Source: Roseobacter weihaiensis (GTDB taxonomy: Bacteria; Pseudomonadota; Alphaproteobacteria; Rhodobacterales; Rhodobacteraceae). Taken from it: 64,000 bases of DNA. Within the stretch, counting starts at the first letter, position 1, and each line of letters opens with the position of its first letter. Location of the stretch: contig NZ_JACNMO010000004.1 of the NCBI RefSeq assembly GCF_020622345.1, positions 186,001 through 250,000 of the forward strand. Reading direction: 5' to 3'. The notes below the pieces were generated by a model. The model ran no database searches, was not told where the DNA came from, and worked only from the letters and a program-made list of their open reading frames with translations. Position numbers and translations under genes: made by a program. Below, one piece after another: positions 17,703 to 28,996 of the stretch.

Positions 17703-18464
17703 CTAGGTCGTCACAATCACGTCCGTGTTCCATTCCTGGCACAGACGCGCCAGACCGCCCGGTACCGGTGCGTCGGTAAATACCGCCGACAGTGATTTCA
17801 TCGAGGCGATCCGCGCAGGTGCCGTGCGGTTGAATTTCGAGGCATCGGCGACCAGAAATCCCTGGCGGGATTGGGTGAGAATGGTCTGGCTGACCCCCAC
17901 CTCTTCAATGTCGAAATCCAGCAGATCCCCATCGGTATCCATTGCCGAGCATCCGATGACAGCAATGTCGAATTTGAACTGCCGGATGGTGTCGATCGCG
18001 ACCGTGCCGACCAAACCGCCATCCGCGCGCCGGAGCTTGCCCCCGGTGACAATCGTCTGACCATCGGGCTTTTCAGCAAGGATGTTGGCGATGTTCATGT
18101 TGTTGGTGACCACCATCAGGTCCCTGTGGCGCAACAATTGACGCGCAACGGCTTCGGTACTTGTGCCGATGTTGAGAAACACGGAGCTGCCCTCCGGGAT
18201 ATGCCGGGCACAGGCGCGCGCGATGGCCTGTTTTGCGGTCTGGTTCAGATTGCGCCGCTCCTGGTATTCGATATTGGTCGTGCCGGACGGAAGGATCGCC
18301 CCGCCATGAACCCGTTCGAGCTTGTTTGCCTCTGCAAGCTCCGCAAGATCGCGCCGGATGGTCTGAAGCGTGACGCCAAAATGCGCGGCCAGATTTTCGA
18401 CAGTCACCTTTCCGTCCTGCCGCGCGATTTTGAGAATGTCCGGCTGCCGGAAACCTTGCGACAT
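17703..18464 (-). CDS. glpR: GlpR, DeoR-family repressor of glycerol-3-phosphate genes
   Basis: A 253-residue DeoR-type repressor. Residues 1-60 form the winged helix (VTVENLAAHFGVTLQTIRRD, then VHGGA). The C-terminal sugar-phosphate-sensing domain shows NIGTSTEAVA, VTNNMNIA and GFLVADASKF. It is divergent from glpD-glpK, so glycerol-3-phosphate is the likely inducer. The family and context call is strong. Confidence 0.88.
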   Translation of the reverse strand: MSQGFRQPDILKIARQDGKVTVENLAAHFGVTLQTIRRDLAELAEANKLERVHGGAILPSGTTNIEYQERRNLNQTAKQAIARACARHIPEGSSVFLNIGTSTEAVARQLLRHRDLMVVTNNMNIANILAEKPDGQTIVTGGKLRRADGGLVGTVAIDTIRQFKFDIAVIGCSAMDTDGDLLDFDIEEVGVSQTILTQSRQGFLVADASKFNRTAPARIASMKSLSAVFTDAPVPGGLARLCQEWNTDVIVTT

Positions 18465-18584
18465 GAGCGCCCCTCGTTATTTGTTTTATCGTCCCCGGCC
18501 ATGCAGGCCCCTGTTTTCGGGGCTGCGGGTTGCCGGTAGCATCTTCATCCCTGCGGCACGACGGCCAACCTCATCTGTCCTAAA

Positions 18585-18617
18585 CCGAAAATTTCCGAAA
18601 ATAAACGCTTGAAAGCG
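18585..18617. promoter_or_regulatory. Candidate GlpR operator in the glpR-glpD region
   Basis: Two exact copies of CCGAAAAT begin at 18585 and 18595, ten bases apart (one helical turn), as expected for a DeoR-type repressor reading short direct repeats. The dyad CGCTT-GA-AAGCG follows at 18606-18617. All lie about 50-80 bp upstream of the glpD start. Binding is inferred. Confidence 0.45.
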
Positions 18618-18667
18618 CACTTTTGCTGCGATACCGACCAAAGAGAACGAAAGTGCAGGGGGCATCC

Positions 18668-20266
18668 GTGTCGACAGAGCGTTCCGAGGTCATTGACCTT
18701 TTCATCATAGGCGGCGGCATCAATGGCTGCGGTATCGCGCGCGATGCGGCGGGGCGCGGTATGAGTGTCGCGCTGGCCGAGATGAATGACCTTGCCTCCG
18801 CGACCTCTTCCGCCTCGACCAAACTCTTCCATGGTGGCCTGCGCTATCTGGAATATTTTGAGATCAACCTGGTCAGACACGCCTTGGCAGAGCGGGAAGT
18901 GTTGCTCAAAGCCATGCCGCATATCAGCTGGCCCATGCGGTTCGTGCTGCCCTATCACCGGGACATGCGCTTTGAGGGCGATACGCCGACCTCCAAGATC
19001 CTCAACCTGGTGATGCCCTGGATGAGGGGACGCCGCCCGGCCTGGCTGATCCGCCTTGGACTGTTTCTCTATGACAATCTGGGGGGGCGAAAAATTCTGC
19101 CCGGCACCAAAACGGTTGATTTGCGCCACGGCCCGGAAGGTGCGCCGCTGGTGGATAAATTTGAAAAAGCCTTTGAATACTCGGACTGCTGGGTCGAAGA
19201 CGCGCGTCTGGTGGTGCTGAACGCACGCGATGCGCAGGCGCGCGGGGCAAAGATCATGGTGCGGACGAAAGTGACCGCCGCGGCGCGGGTCGAAGACCAC
19301 TGGGCCATAACCCTTGAGGATCAGGCCACGGGGGCTGTCAAACACGTCAAGGCGCGTATGTTGGTGAACGCGGGCGGGCCCTGGGTCGGCGATATTATTC
19401 AGCAGAAAGTGCGCATCAATTCGACCGAGGGTGTGCGTCTGGTCCGTGGCAGCCACATCGTGACACGCAAGCTCTTTGCTCATGAAAAGTGCTATTTCTT
19501 TCAAGGCACGGACGGGCGGATCATTTTCGCGATCCCCTACGAGACCGATTTCACGCTGATCGGCACAACGGATGCGGAGCATTCCGATCCAAACACAAAG
19601 CCGGAGTGCACGCCCGCCGAGCGCGACTATCTGATTGGCTTTGTGAACCAGTATCTCAAGCAGGAGATCAGTGCGGAGGATGTGGTCTGGAGCTACTCCG
19701 GCGTCCGGCCGCTTTATGATGACGGGGCCAGCAGCGCCACGGCGGCCACCCGCGACTATACGCTGAAAGTCGATAAGGCCGGCGGCGCGCCGATCCTGAA
19801 CGTCTTTGGCGGCAAGATCACCACCTACCGCAAGCTCGCCGAAGATGCGATGGCGCTGATTGTACCCTTCTTTCCCGGTACGTCCGGCCACTGGACGGCA
19901 GGGGTGGCCTTGCCGGGGGGCGATTTTGCCGTCGACGGCTACGAGACACTGGTTGCCCGGTTGCGTGAGGATTTTCCGTTTCTGTCGCATTTTTGTACCC
20001 GCAGGTTGATCCGCGCGTACGGGACAGAGGCTTGGAACATCATGGCGGGGGCGCAGGCGCCCGAGGAGATGGGGCAAAGCTTCGGTCATGGTCTGAGCGC
20101 GCGCGAGGTGCGATGGCTCATGGCGTATGAATATGCGCGCACGGCAGAGGATGTTGTCTGGCGGCGCAACAAGCTGGGGCTCAGAATGTCATCAAGGGAA
20201 GTTGACGCGCTGGACGCTTTCATGCGCGCGCATCTCACAGAAAGTCGGCCCGAAGCCGCGGAATAA
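18668..20266 (+). CDS. glpD: Glycerol-3-phosphate dehydrogenase (aerobic, FAD)
   Basis: A 532-residue flavoprotein that oxidises glycerol-3-phosphate to dihydroxyacetone phosphate and feeds electrons to quinone at the membrane. The N-terminal FAD dinucleotide motif is FIIGGGINGCGIARDAA. TKLFHGGLRYLE and the later YSGVRPLYDD and GGKITTYRKLAE are family signatures. I chose GTG 18668, preceded by AGGGGG; GTG 18653 and TTG 18623 are in-frame alternatives with weaker sites. glpK follows after 15 bp. Confidence 0.93.
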   Translation: MSTERSEVIDLFIIGGGINGCGIARDAAGRGMSVALAEMNDLASATSSASTKLFHGGLRYLEYFEINLVRHALAEREVLLKAMPHISWPMRFVLPYHRDMRFEGDTPTSKILNLVMPWMRGRRPAWLIRLGLFLYDNLGGRKILPGTKTVDLRHGPEGAPLVDKFEKAFEYSDCWVEDARLVVLNARDAQARGAKIMVRTKVTAAARVEDHWAITLEDQATGAVKHVKARMLVNAGGPWVGDIIQQKVRINSTEGVRLVRGSHIVTRKLFAHEKCYFFQGTDGRIIFAIPYETDFTLIGTTDAEHSDPNTKPECTPAERDYLIGFVNQYLKQEISAEDVVWSYSGVRPLYDDGASSATAATRDYTLKVDKAGGAPILNVFGGKITTYRKLAEDAMALIVPFFPGTSGHWTAGVALPGGDFAVDGYETLVARLREDFPFLSHFCTRRLIRAYGTEAWNIMAGAQAPEEMGQSFGHGLSAREVRWLMAYEYARTAEDVVWRRNKLGLRMSSREVDALDAFMRAHLTESRPEAAE

Positions 20267-20281
20267 CAAGGGGAGGGCAGG

Positions 20282-21769
20282 ATGACCCATATTCTGGCCA
20301 TAGATCAGGGCACGACGTCATCGCGCGCCATCGTTTTTGATGCCGATATGAAGATCACCGCGACAGCGCAGGAAGAGTTTCCGCAGCATTTCCCGCAGAG
20401 CGGTTGGGTGGAGCATGATCCCGCTGATTTATGGGCCACCACCGCCGGAACCTGCCGGGCCGCCATCGAAAAAGCGGGTCTTGGCCCGGCGGCGATCACG
20501 GCCATAGGCATTACCAACCAGCGTGAAACCGTGGTGGTCTGGGACAGAGCGACAGGCCAGCCGATCTACAACGCGATTGTCTGGCAGGATCGGCGCACGG
20601 CCGACTATTGCCGGAGCTTGCGGGAGGCCGGGCATGACAAGGTGATCTCGGCGCGCACCGGGTTGTTGGCCGACCCCTATTTCTCGGGCACCAAGCTGAA
20701 GTGGATCCTGGATAACGTCGAGGGCGCGCGGGCGCGGGCGGCCAGGGGCGAGCTGCTCTTTGGCACCGTTGACAGTTTTTTGATCTGGAAGCTGACGGGC
20801 GGTGCCGCGCATGTCACCGATGCCACGAATGCCGCCCGCACGATGCTTTATGATATCCACAAAGGACGGTGGAGCGCCACGATTTGCGCGCTCTTTGATA
20901 TCCCCCAGGACATGCTGCCCGAGGTCAAGGACTGTGCTGCCGATTTCGGCATGACGCGGGCGGATCTTTTTGGCCGCCCGGTGCCGATCCTGGGGGTTGC
21001 GGGCGATCAACAGGCCGCAACACTCGGCCAGGCCTGTTTTGAGCCGGGGATGCTGAAGTCCACCTACGGCACCGGGTGTTTTGCGCTGTTGAACACCGGC
21101 GACACGGCCGTGGCCTCCAAAAACCGGCTGCTGACCACGATTGCCTATCAGCTTGACGGCCGACCGACCTACGCCTTGGAAGGTTCCATCTTTGTTGCCG
21201 GCGCGGTGGTGCAGTGGTTGCGCGATGGCCTCAAGATCCTCCGTCATGCCTCCGAAACCCAGCCCATGGCCGAGAAAGCCGACCCTACTCAGAACGTGGT
21301 GCTGGTGCCCGCCTTTGTCGGTCTGGGAGCCCCTTATTGGAATGCTGAATGCCGCGGGGCGATCTTTGGTCTGACCCGGAATTCGGGCCCGGAAGAATTT
21401 GCCAAGGCGGCCCTGGAAAGCGTGGGCTACCAGACCCGCGACCTGCTCGAAGCGATGACCGCTGACTGGCAGGGCAGCGGGGCGCGGGCGACGCTGCGGG
21501 TTGACGGGGGGATGTCGGCCTCCGACTGGGCGATGCAGTTTCTCTCGGATATCATCGCAGCCCCTGTGGACCGTCCCGAAGTGCTTGAAACCACAGCGCT
21601 TGGGGCGGCCTGGCTGGCGGGGCAGCGCGCGGGCCTTTATCCCGATCAGGCGGGTTTTGCCAAAAGCTGGGCCTTGGAAAAGACCTTTGCGCCGCAGATG
21701 GAGGAGGCGACACGGGATATGAAGTACCGGGCCTGGAAGCGGGCCGTTGAGGCAACGCTGCTCTTCTAG
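20282..21769 (+). CDS. glpK: Glycerol kinase
   Basis: A 495-residue FGGY-family kinase that phosphorylates glycerol to glycerol-3-phosphate for GlpD. Signatures are [13 protein letters not shown] at the N-terminus, [12 protein letters not shown], the catalytic D region in [10 protein letters not shown] and [10 protein letters not shown], and the C-terminal [14 protein letters not shown]. The length matches the family. It follows glpD closely (AAGGGGAGG ribosome binding site). No glycerol facilitator or ABC transporter is nearby. Confidence 0.95.
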   Translation: MTHILAIDQGTTSSRAIVFDADMKITATAQEEFPQHFPQSGWVEHDPADLWATTAGTCRAAIEKAGLGPAAITAIGITNQRETVVVWDRATGQPIYNAIVWQDRRTADYCRSLREAGHDKVISARTGLLADPYFSGTKLKWILDNVEGARARAARGELLFGTVDSFLIWKLTGGAAHVTDATNAARTMLYDIHKGRWSATICALFDIPQDMLPEVKDCAADFGMTRADLFGRPVPILGVAGDQQAATLGQACFEPGMLKSTYGTGCFALLNTGDTAVASKNRLLTTIAYQLDGRPTYALEGSIFVAGAVVQWLRDGLKILRHASETQPMAEKADPTQNVVLVPAFVGLGAPYWNAECRGAIFGLTRNSGPEEFAKAALESVGYQTRDLLEAMTADWQGSGARATLRVDGGMSASDWAMQFLSDIIAAPVDRPEVLETTALGAAWLAGQRAGLYPDQAGFAKSWALEKTFAPQMEEATRDMKYRAWKRAVEATLLF

Positions 21770-21900
21770 GTCGCGCGATGAATGAGCGGTGTTCTGACCT
21801 TTCAACGCAGAGCAGCAAGAGAGTGGTGGATATTCAAGGTTTACTGGCCTAGGTCTTGAGCGAGAAAAACGCCCATTGATGTTTTTTATCTTTTGTGCTT

Positions 21901-21912
21901 GTTAGCGCTAAC
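21901..21912. promoter_or_regulatory. LacI-family operator upstream of gap-edd-eda-glg
   Basis: GTTAGCGCTAAC is a perfect 12-bp palindrome with the central CG typical of LacI-family operators. It lies 55 bp before the gap start in the only sizeable gap ahead of the Entner-Doudoroff/glycogen operon. No LacI-type regulator gene is in the window, so it would act in trans. The rest of the 21770-21966 gap shows no gene. Confidence 0.6.
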
Positions 21913-21966
21913 GGCTAAAATCGATCAATTTTGGCAGAGACCCGACGGCGAATTCAGGAGAATGAT

Positions 21967-22974
21967 ATGGCCCATACAGTTGGCGTAAACGGCTTTGGCA
22001 GGATTGGACGTGGTGTCCTGCGGGCGATTGTCGAGAACAAGGTATCGGACGTTGAGGTCGTTGCCATCAACGACCTGTCCAGTCCGGAAACACTGGCCCA
22101 TCTGTTGAAATACGACAGTGTCCATGGCCGCTTTCCCGGCGAGGTAAAGGTTGAGGGTGATGCCTTGGTGGTGAATGGCCAGTCGATCCAGGTGACGGCC
22201 CTGCGCGACCCCGCCGAATTGCCTTGGGACGGTGTCGATGTCGCGATGGAATGCACCGGGTTTTTCACGCCCCGCGAAAAAGCGGCAGCCCATCTGGAAA
22301 ACGGCTCGAAACGGGTGCTGATCTCGGCGCCCGGTGCGGGGGCCGACCGGACGGTTGTCTTTGGGGTGAACGATGCGGAACTGACCAAGGATGACATCAT
22401 CATCTCGAACGCCTCCTGCACGACCAATTGCCTGGCCCCTGTGGCTGCTGTGCTGGACGATCTGGTGGGCATCAAGACTGGCTATATGACCACTATTCAC
22501 GCCTATACCGGCGATCAGCCATCGCACGATTCAGCCCACCGTGATCCTTACCGGGGCCGGGCGGCAGCGGTGTCCATAGTGCCGACCTCGACAGGGGCGG
22601 CCAAGGCCATCGCACTGGTTTTGCCGCGGTTGGAGGGTCGCCTGGAGGGCTCTGCCGTGCGGGTGCCGACGCCCAACGTGTCACTTGTGGATCTCTGCAT
22701 CCTGCCCGAGAAAGAAACGAGTGCGGCGGACATCAATGCCGCGATGAAAGCCGCGTCGGAGGGGCCGATGAAGGGGGTTCTGGCCTGTGAGACGGACCCG
22801 ATGGTCTCGATCGATTTCAACCATGATCCGCATTCCTCCTGCTTTGCGGCGGCGCAGACAAAGGTGACGCAGGATGGTATGATCCGGGTGGTCAGCTGGT
22901 ACGACAACGAATGGGGTTTTGCGAACCGTATGATCGATACCGGTCGCAAACTGGCTGTTCTGTCAAAGAGTTGA
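21967..22974 (+). CDS. gap: Type I glyceraldehyde-3-phosphate dehydrogenase
   Basis: 335 residues. The NAD-binding motif is VNGFGRIGRGVLR, the catalytic cysteine is C151 in SNASCTTNC, and the C-terminal motif is SWYDNEWGFANR. It oxidises the glyceraldehyde-3-phosphate released by the KDPG aldolase encoded two genes downstream. The start at 21967 follows CAGGAGAA; an in-frame start at 21931 lacks a site. It is the first gene after the LacI-type palindrome. Confidence 0.95.
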   Translation: MAHTVGVNGFGRIGRGVLRAIVENKVSDVEVVAINDLSSPETLAHLLKYDSVHGRFPGEVKVEGDALVVNGQSIQVTALRDPAELPWDGVDVAMECTGFFTPREKAAAHLENGSKRVLISAPGAGADRTVVFGVNDAELTKDDIIISNASCTTNCLAPVAAVLDDLVGIKTGYMTTIHAYTGDQPSHDSAHRDPYRGRAAAVSIVPTSTGAAKAIALVLPRLEGRLEGSAVRVPTPNVSLVDLCILPEKETSAADINAAMKAASEGPMKGVLACETDPMVSIDFNHDPHSSCFAAAQTKVTQDGMIRVVSWYDNEWGFANRMIDTGRKLAVLSKS

Positions 22975-23019
22975 CGCCCCAGGGGCAACATCACCACGGC
23001 AAGCGTTGGAGCAAGCAAG

Positions 23020-24825
23020 ATGGCACTCAATGACACAATCGAACGGGTCACGCAGCGCATCATCGAGCGCAGCGCGGGCCCGCGCAGCAGATATCTCGAC
23101 CGCATGACGGCGGCGCGGGTCAAGGGCCCTGCGCGCGCGCATCTCAGTTGCAGCGGCCAGGCCCATGCCTACGCCGGTGCCGGTGCCGATCAGGCAAAGC
23201 TGGCGACCGAGACGGCGGGCAACCTCGGCATCGTCACGACCTATAATGACATGCTCTCCGCGCATCAGCCTTTTGAACGGTTTCCCAATCTGATCCGCGA
23301 GGCTGCGCGCGAGGCCGGGGGCACGGCACAGGTGGCGGGCGGTGTGCCCGCGATGTGTGATGGCGTGACCCAGGGTGAGCCGGGGATGGAGCTGAGCCTT
23401 TTTTCGCGCGATGTCATCGCCATGGCCACCGGGGTGGCGATGAGCCATAATACCTTTGACGCGGCGGTGTATCTGGGCGTTTGCGACAAGATCGTGCCGG
23501 GGCTGGTGATTGCGGCGCAAACCTTTGGGCATATCCCGACAGTGTTTCTGCCCGCAGGGCCGATGACCTCGGGTCTGTCCAACGAGGAAAAAAGCCAGGT
23601 GCGCCAGAAGTTTGCCGCCGGTGAGGTGGGCCGCGACGAACTGATGGCCGCCGAGATGGCCGCTTATCATGGGCCGGGCACCTGCACCTTTTACGGCACC
23701 GCCAATACCAACCAGATGTTGATGGAGTTCATGGGGCTGCATCTGCCCGGCACCAGCTTTGTCACCCCCAACACCGGTCTGCGTGATGCGCTGACCAAGG
23801 CCGGGGCCAAGCGCGCGCTGGCGCTGTCGGATCTGGGCAATAACTACACGCCGGTCTGCGATATCCTGACCGAGAAGGCCTTTGTGAACGGCATCGTCGG
23901 TCTGAATGCCACGGGGGGCTCGACCAATCTGCTGATCCATCTGGTGGCCATGGCAAGGGCGGGGGGGATCATCCTCGACTGGCAGGATTTCTCTGACCTC
24001 TCGGATGTCACGCCGCTCCTGGCGCGGGTCTATCCCAACGGGCTCGCGGATGTGAACCATTTCCACGCGGCGGGCGGGCTGGGATACATGATCCACGAGC
24101 TGCTGGGGGCGGGGCTTTTGCATCCTGACACGCAGACCGTCGCGGGGGGCGGGTTGGCGCTTTACACGCAGGAGCCAAAGCTGAAAGGCGGCGAGGTCGT
24201 CTGGGAACCGGGCACGACGCAAAGCCTCAACACCAAAATCGTCCGCCCTGCTGCGGACCCCTTTCAGCCGACCGGCGGCCTCAAGCGCTTGAACGGTTCG
24301 GTCGGAAATGCTGTTATCAAGGTCTCTGCCGTCAAGCCGGAGCATCAGATCGTCGAAGCGCCGGTGCGCGTTTTCCACGATCAGGAGAGCGTCAAGGCGG
24401 CGTGCCGGGCGGGAGAGATCACCGCTGATACGATCGTGGTGGTCCGGTTCCAGGGGCCCAAGGCCAACGGCATGCCCGAGTTGCACAGCCTGACGCCGCC
24501 CTTGAAGAACCTGCAGGCAAGGGGGATCAACGTGGCTCTTGTCACCGATGGGCGTATGTCCGGGGCGTCGGGCTCGGTGCCTGCGGCGATCCACGTCAGC
24601 CCCGAAGCGCTGGATGGCGGGGCGATCTCAAAGCTGCGGGACGGGGACATCCTGCGGGTGGATGCGGTTGCCGGGACGCTTGATATCCTGACCGAAGGCG
24701 TGCTGGACCGGGCTCCGGCCGAGGCCGACCTCTCGGGCAATGCCTATGGGCTGGGGCGCGAGCTTTTTGCGGGCTTTCGGCGCGATGTGGGCTCCGCGGA
24801 TACGGGTGCCTGTGCACTGTTTTAA
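23020..24825 (+). CDS. edd: Phosphogluconate dehydratase
   Basis: A 601-residue member of the IlvD/Edd family, a [4Fe-4S] enzyme that converts 6-phosphogluconate to KDPG. Cluster cysteines lie in motifs such as [10 protein letters not shown] and [13 protein letters not shown]; the C-terminal swivel region has [18 protein letters not shown]. The 601 residues and RxxYLD start ([11 protein letters not shown]) separate Edd from IlvD. eda follows 15 bp later, the usual pair. Confidence 0.95.
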   Translation: MALNDTIERVTQRIIERSAGPRSRYLDRMTAARVKGPARAHLSCSGQAHAYAGAGADQAKLATETAGNLGIVTTYNDMLSAHQPFERFPNLIREAAREAGGTAQVAGGVPAMCDGVTQGEPGMELSLFSRDVIAMATGVAMSHNTFDAAVYLGVCDKIVPGLVIAAQTFGHIPTVFLPAGPMTSGLSNEEKSQVRQKFAAGEVGRDELMAAEMAAYHGPGTCTFYGTANTNQMLMEFMGLHLPGTSFVTPNTGLRDALTKAGAKRALALSDLGNNYTPVCDILTEKAFVNGIVGLNATGGSTNLLIHLVAMARAGGIILDWQDFSDLSDVTPLLARVYPNGLADVNHFHAAGGLGYMIHELLGAGLLHPDTQTVAGGGLALYTQEPKLKGGEVVWEPGTTQSLNTKIVRPAADPFQPTGGLKRLNGSVGNAVIKVSAVKPEHQIVEAPVRVFHDQESVKAACRAGEITADTIVVVRFQGPKANGMPELHSLTPPLKNLQARGINVALVTDGRMSGASGSVPAAIHVSPEALDGGAISKLRDGDILRVDAVAGTLDILTEGVLDRAPAEADLSGNAYGLGRELFAGFRRDVGSADTGACALF

Positions 24826-24840
24826 GGAAAGGACCGCTCG

Positions 24841-25482
24841 ATGACCCCCCAAGATGCCAGCAGGCGCGCGCGCGAGATTTGCAGTTTAGCGCCCATCGTG
24901 CCCGTGCTGGTGGTGCAGGATGCGACCAAGTCCCGCCCCCTGGCCGAGGCGCTGGTGGCCGGCGGCCTGCCCGCGCTGGAAGTGACCCTGCGCACCCCGG
25001 CAGCCCTCGAGGTGATCGCCGAGATGGCGCAGGTCAAGGGCGGTGTGGTGGGGGCGGGCACGCTGGTCACGCCAGACGATGTGCGTGCGGCCAAAGCCGC
25101 CGGGGCGACTTTTGGCGTCTCACCGGGCGCAACCGATGCTCTGATCGCGGCCTGCGAAGACGCAGACTTGCCGCTGTTGGCAGGGGCCGCGACCGCCTCC
25201 GAGGCGATGCAGCTCTTGGCGCGCGGCTACGACATGCTCAAATTCTTCCCCGCAGAAGCCTCTGGCGGGGCGCCCGCGTTGAAAGCCATTGGCGCCCCGT
25301 TGCCGCAGATTTCCTTCTGTCCGACGGGCGGGGTCAGCCCGGATAACGCGGCAAGCTATCTGTCGCTGCCCAATGTGCTCTGCGCGGGCGGCAGCTGGGT
25401 GGCTCCGGCTGATCTGGTGGCTCAGGGCGATTGGGCGGGCATCGAAAGCCTGGCCAAAGATGCCAGCAGGCTGGGACAGTGA
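24841..25482 (+). CDS. eda: KDPG aldolase
   Basis: A 213-residue class I aldolase that cleaves KDPG to pyruvate and glyceraldehyde-3-phosphate. The general-base glutamate sits in LEVTLRTPAAL, and the Schiff-base lysine is in LKFFPAEASGG (about residue 133). GAGTLVTPDDV and CPTGGVSPDN bind phosphate. It follows edd directly. A second, galactose-pathway aldolase of the same fold is encoded at 42428-43033. Confidence 0.95.
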   Translation: MTPQDASRRAREICSLAPIVPVLVVQDATKSRPLAEALVAGGLPALEVTLRTPAALEVIAEMAQVKGGVVGAGTLVTPDDVRAAKAAGATFGVSPGATDALIAACEDADLPLLAGAATASEAMQLLARGYDMLKFFPAEASGGAPALKAIGAPLPQISFCPTGGVSPDNAASYLSLPNVLCAGGSWVAPADLVAQGDWAGIESLAKDASRLGQ

Positions 25483-25540
25483 GTGTGGCAGGGCCCTGCG
25501 TGCGCGTCTTTCCGGGCCTGCCCGCCAAGGGAGCGAATAG

Positions 25541-26485
25541 ATGATCCTGTGTTGTGGCGAGGCTCTGATTGACATGATCCCGACCCCGGCCCTCAACGGG
25601 GCGGAGGGCTTTGTGCCGCACTCGGGCGGGGCGGTGTTCAACACGGCCATTGCTCTGGGGCGTCTGGACGTGCCCACGGGGTTCCTGACGGGTCTGTCAA
25701 CGGACCTCTTTGGGGAACAACTGGCCCGTGATCTGGCCGGAAGCCATGTGGACGCCAGCTTTGCCATCCGGTCTGACTTGCCCACGACGTTGGCCTTTGT
25801 GCGCCTGACCAACGGGCATGCCACCTACACCTTTTATGATGAAAACACCGCCGGGCGCAGCCTGACACCGGCAAACCTGCCTGACATACCTGATCAGGTC
25901 AGTGCCCTCTATCTGGGAGGCATCAGCCTGATAAGTGAGCCTTGCGCTGATTTTTATGCCGCCCTTGCCCAACAGGAAGCCACCCGCCGGGTGGTGATGA
26001 TAGATCCCAACATCCGGCCCGGCTTTATCCGGGACGAGGTACGCTATCGCGCGCGGCTGGCGAGGATGCTGCCGACCGCCGACATTCTGAAAGTATCGGA
26101 CGAAGACCTCGACTGGATCGTGCCGGACGCGGCCAACCCCGAGGACAAGGCCCGGTCCCTGATCGCCGAAGGGCCGCCGATCCTGATCCTGACACGCGGC
26201 AGTGCCGGGGCGTCTGCGTTTTTCGGGGACAGGAGCCGGGTTGATGTGCCCGCGCGCCTTGCCGCGGTCGTCGACACGGTCGGGGCCGGGGATACCTTCA
26301 ATGCAGGCGTTCTGGCCCATCTGAACAAGGCGGGGCTGCTGCACAAGGAACGCCTCGGTGATATTCACCCTGATGATCTGACCGCAGCGCTTGCTTTCGG
26401 GGCCAGGGTGGCTGCGGTAACGGTCTCGCGGGCCGGGGCCAATCCGCCCTGGGCGGCAGAGTTGGTTGAGATGTCGGCCTCTTGA
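25541..26485 (+). CDS. PfkB-family sugar kinase, probably fructokinase
   Basis: A 314-residue ribokinase-fold enzyme. It has the N-terminal CCGEALIDM, the substrate region SGGAVFNTAIALGRL and the catalytic DTVGAGDTFNAG near residue 250. CGEALID and the length match bacterial fructokinases; KDG kinases of the same family usually begin differently. It lies 58 bp after eda and 74 bp before glgP, so it is likely in the same long operon. Fructose is the most likely substrate. Confidence 0.78.
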   Translation: MILCCGEALIDMIPTPALNGAEGFVPHSGGAVFNTAIALGRLDVPTGFLTGLSTDLFGEQLARDLAGSHVDASFAIRSDLPTTLAFVRLTNGHATYTFYDENTAGRSLTPANLPDIPDQVSALYLGGISLISEPCADFYAALAQQEATRRVVMIDPNIRPGFIRDEVRYRARLARMLPTADILKVSDEDLDWIVPDAANPEDKARSLIAEGPPILILTRGSAGASAFFGDRSRVDVPARLAAVVDTVGAGDTFNAGVLAHLNKAGLLHKERLGDIHPDDLTAALAFGARVAAVTVSRAGANPPWAAELVEMSAS

Positions 26486-26559
26486 AGGTACGAAATAACC
26501 TAAGACACATTTATGGCGTATCTCGTAGCGCCGCAGCCAGAGTAGAGTAAAGAGAGATC

Positions 26560-28983
<2,424 letters not shown>

Positions 28984-28996
28984 AAAGGAGATATCT

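Noticed and set aside
22963-24594. 543-codon minus-strand frame
   Set aside because: Mirror of edd; the sense strand encodes a complete phosphogluconate dehydratase.
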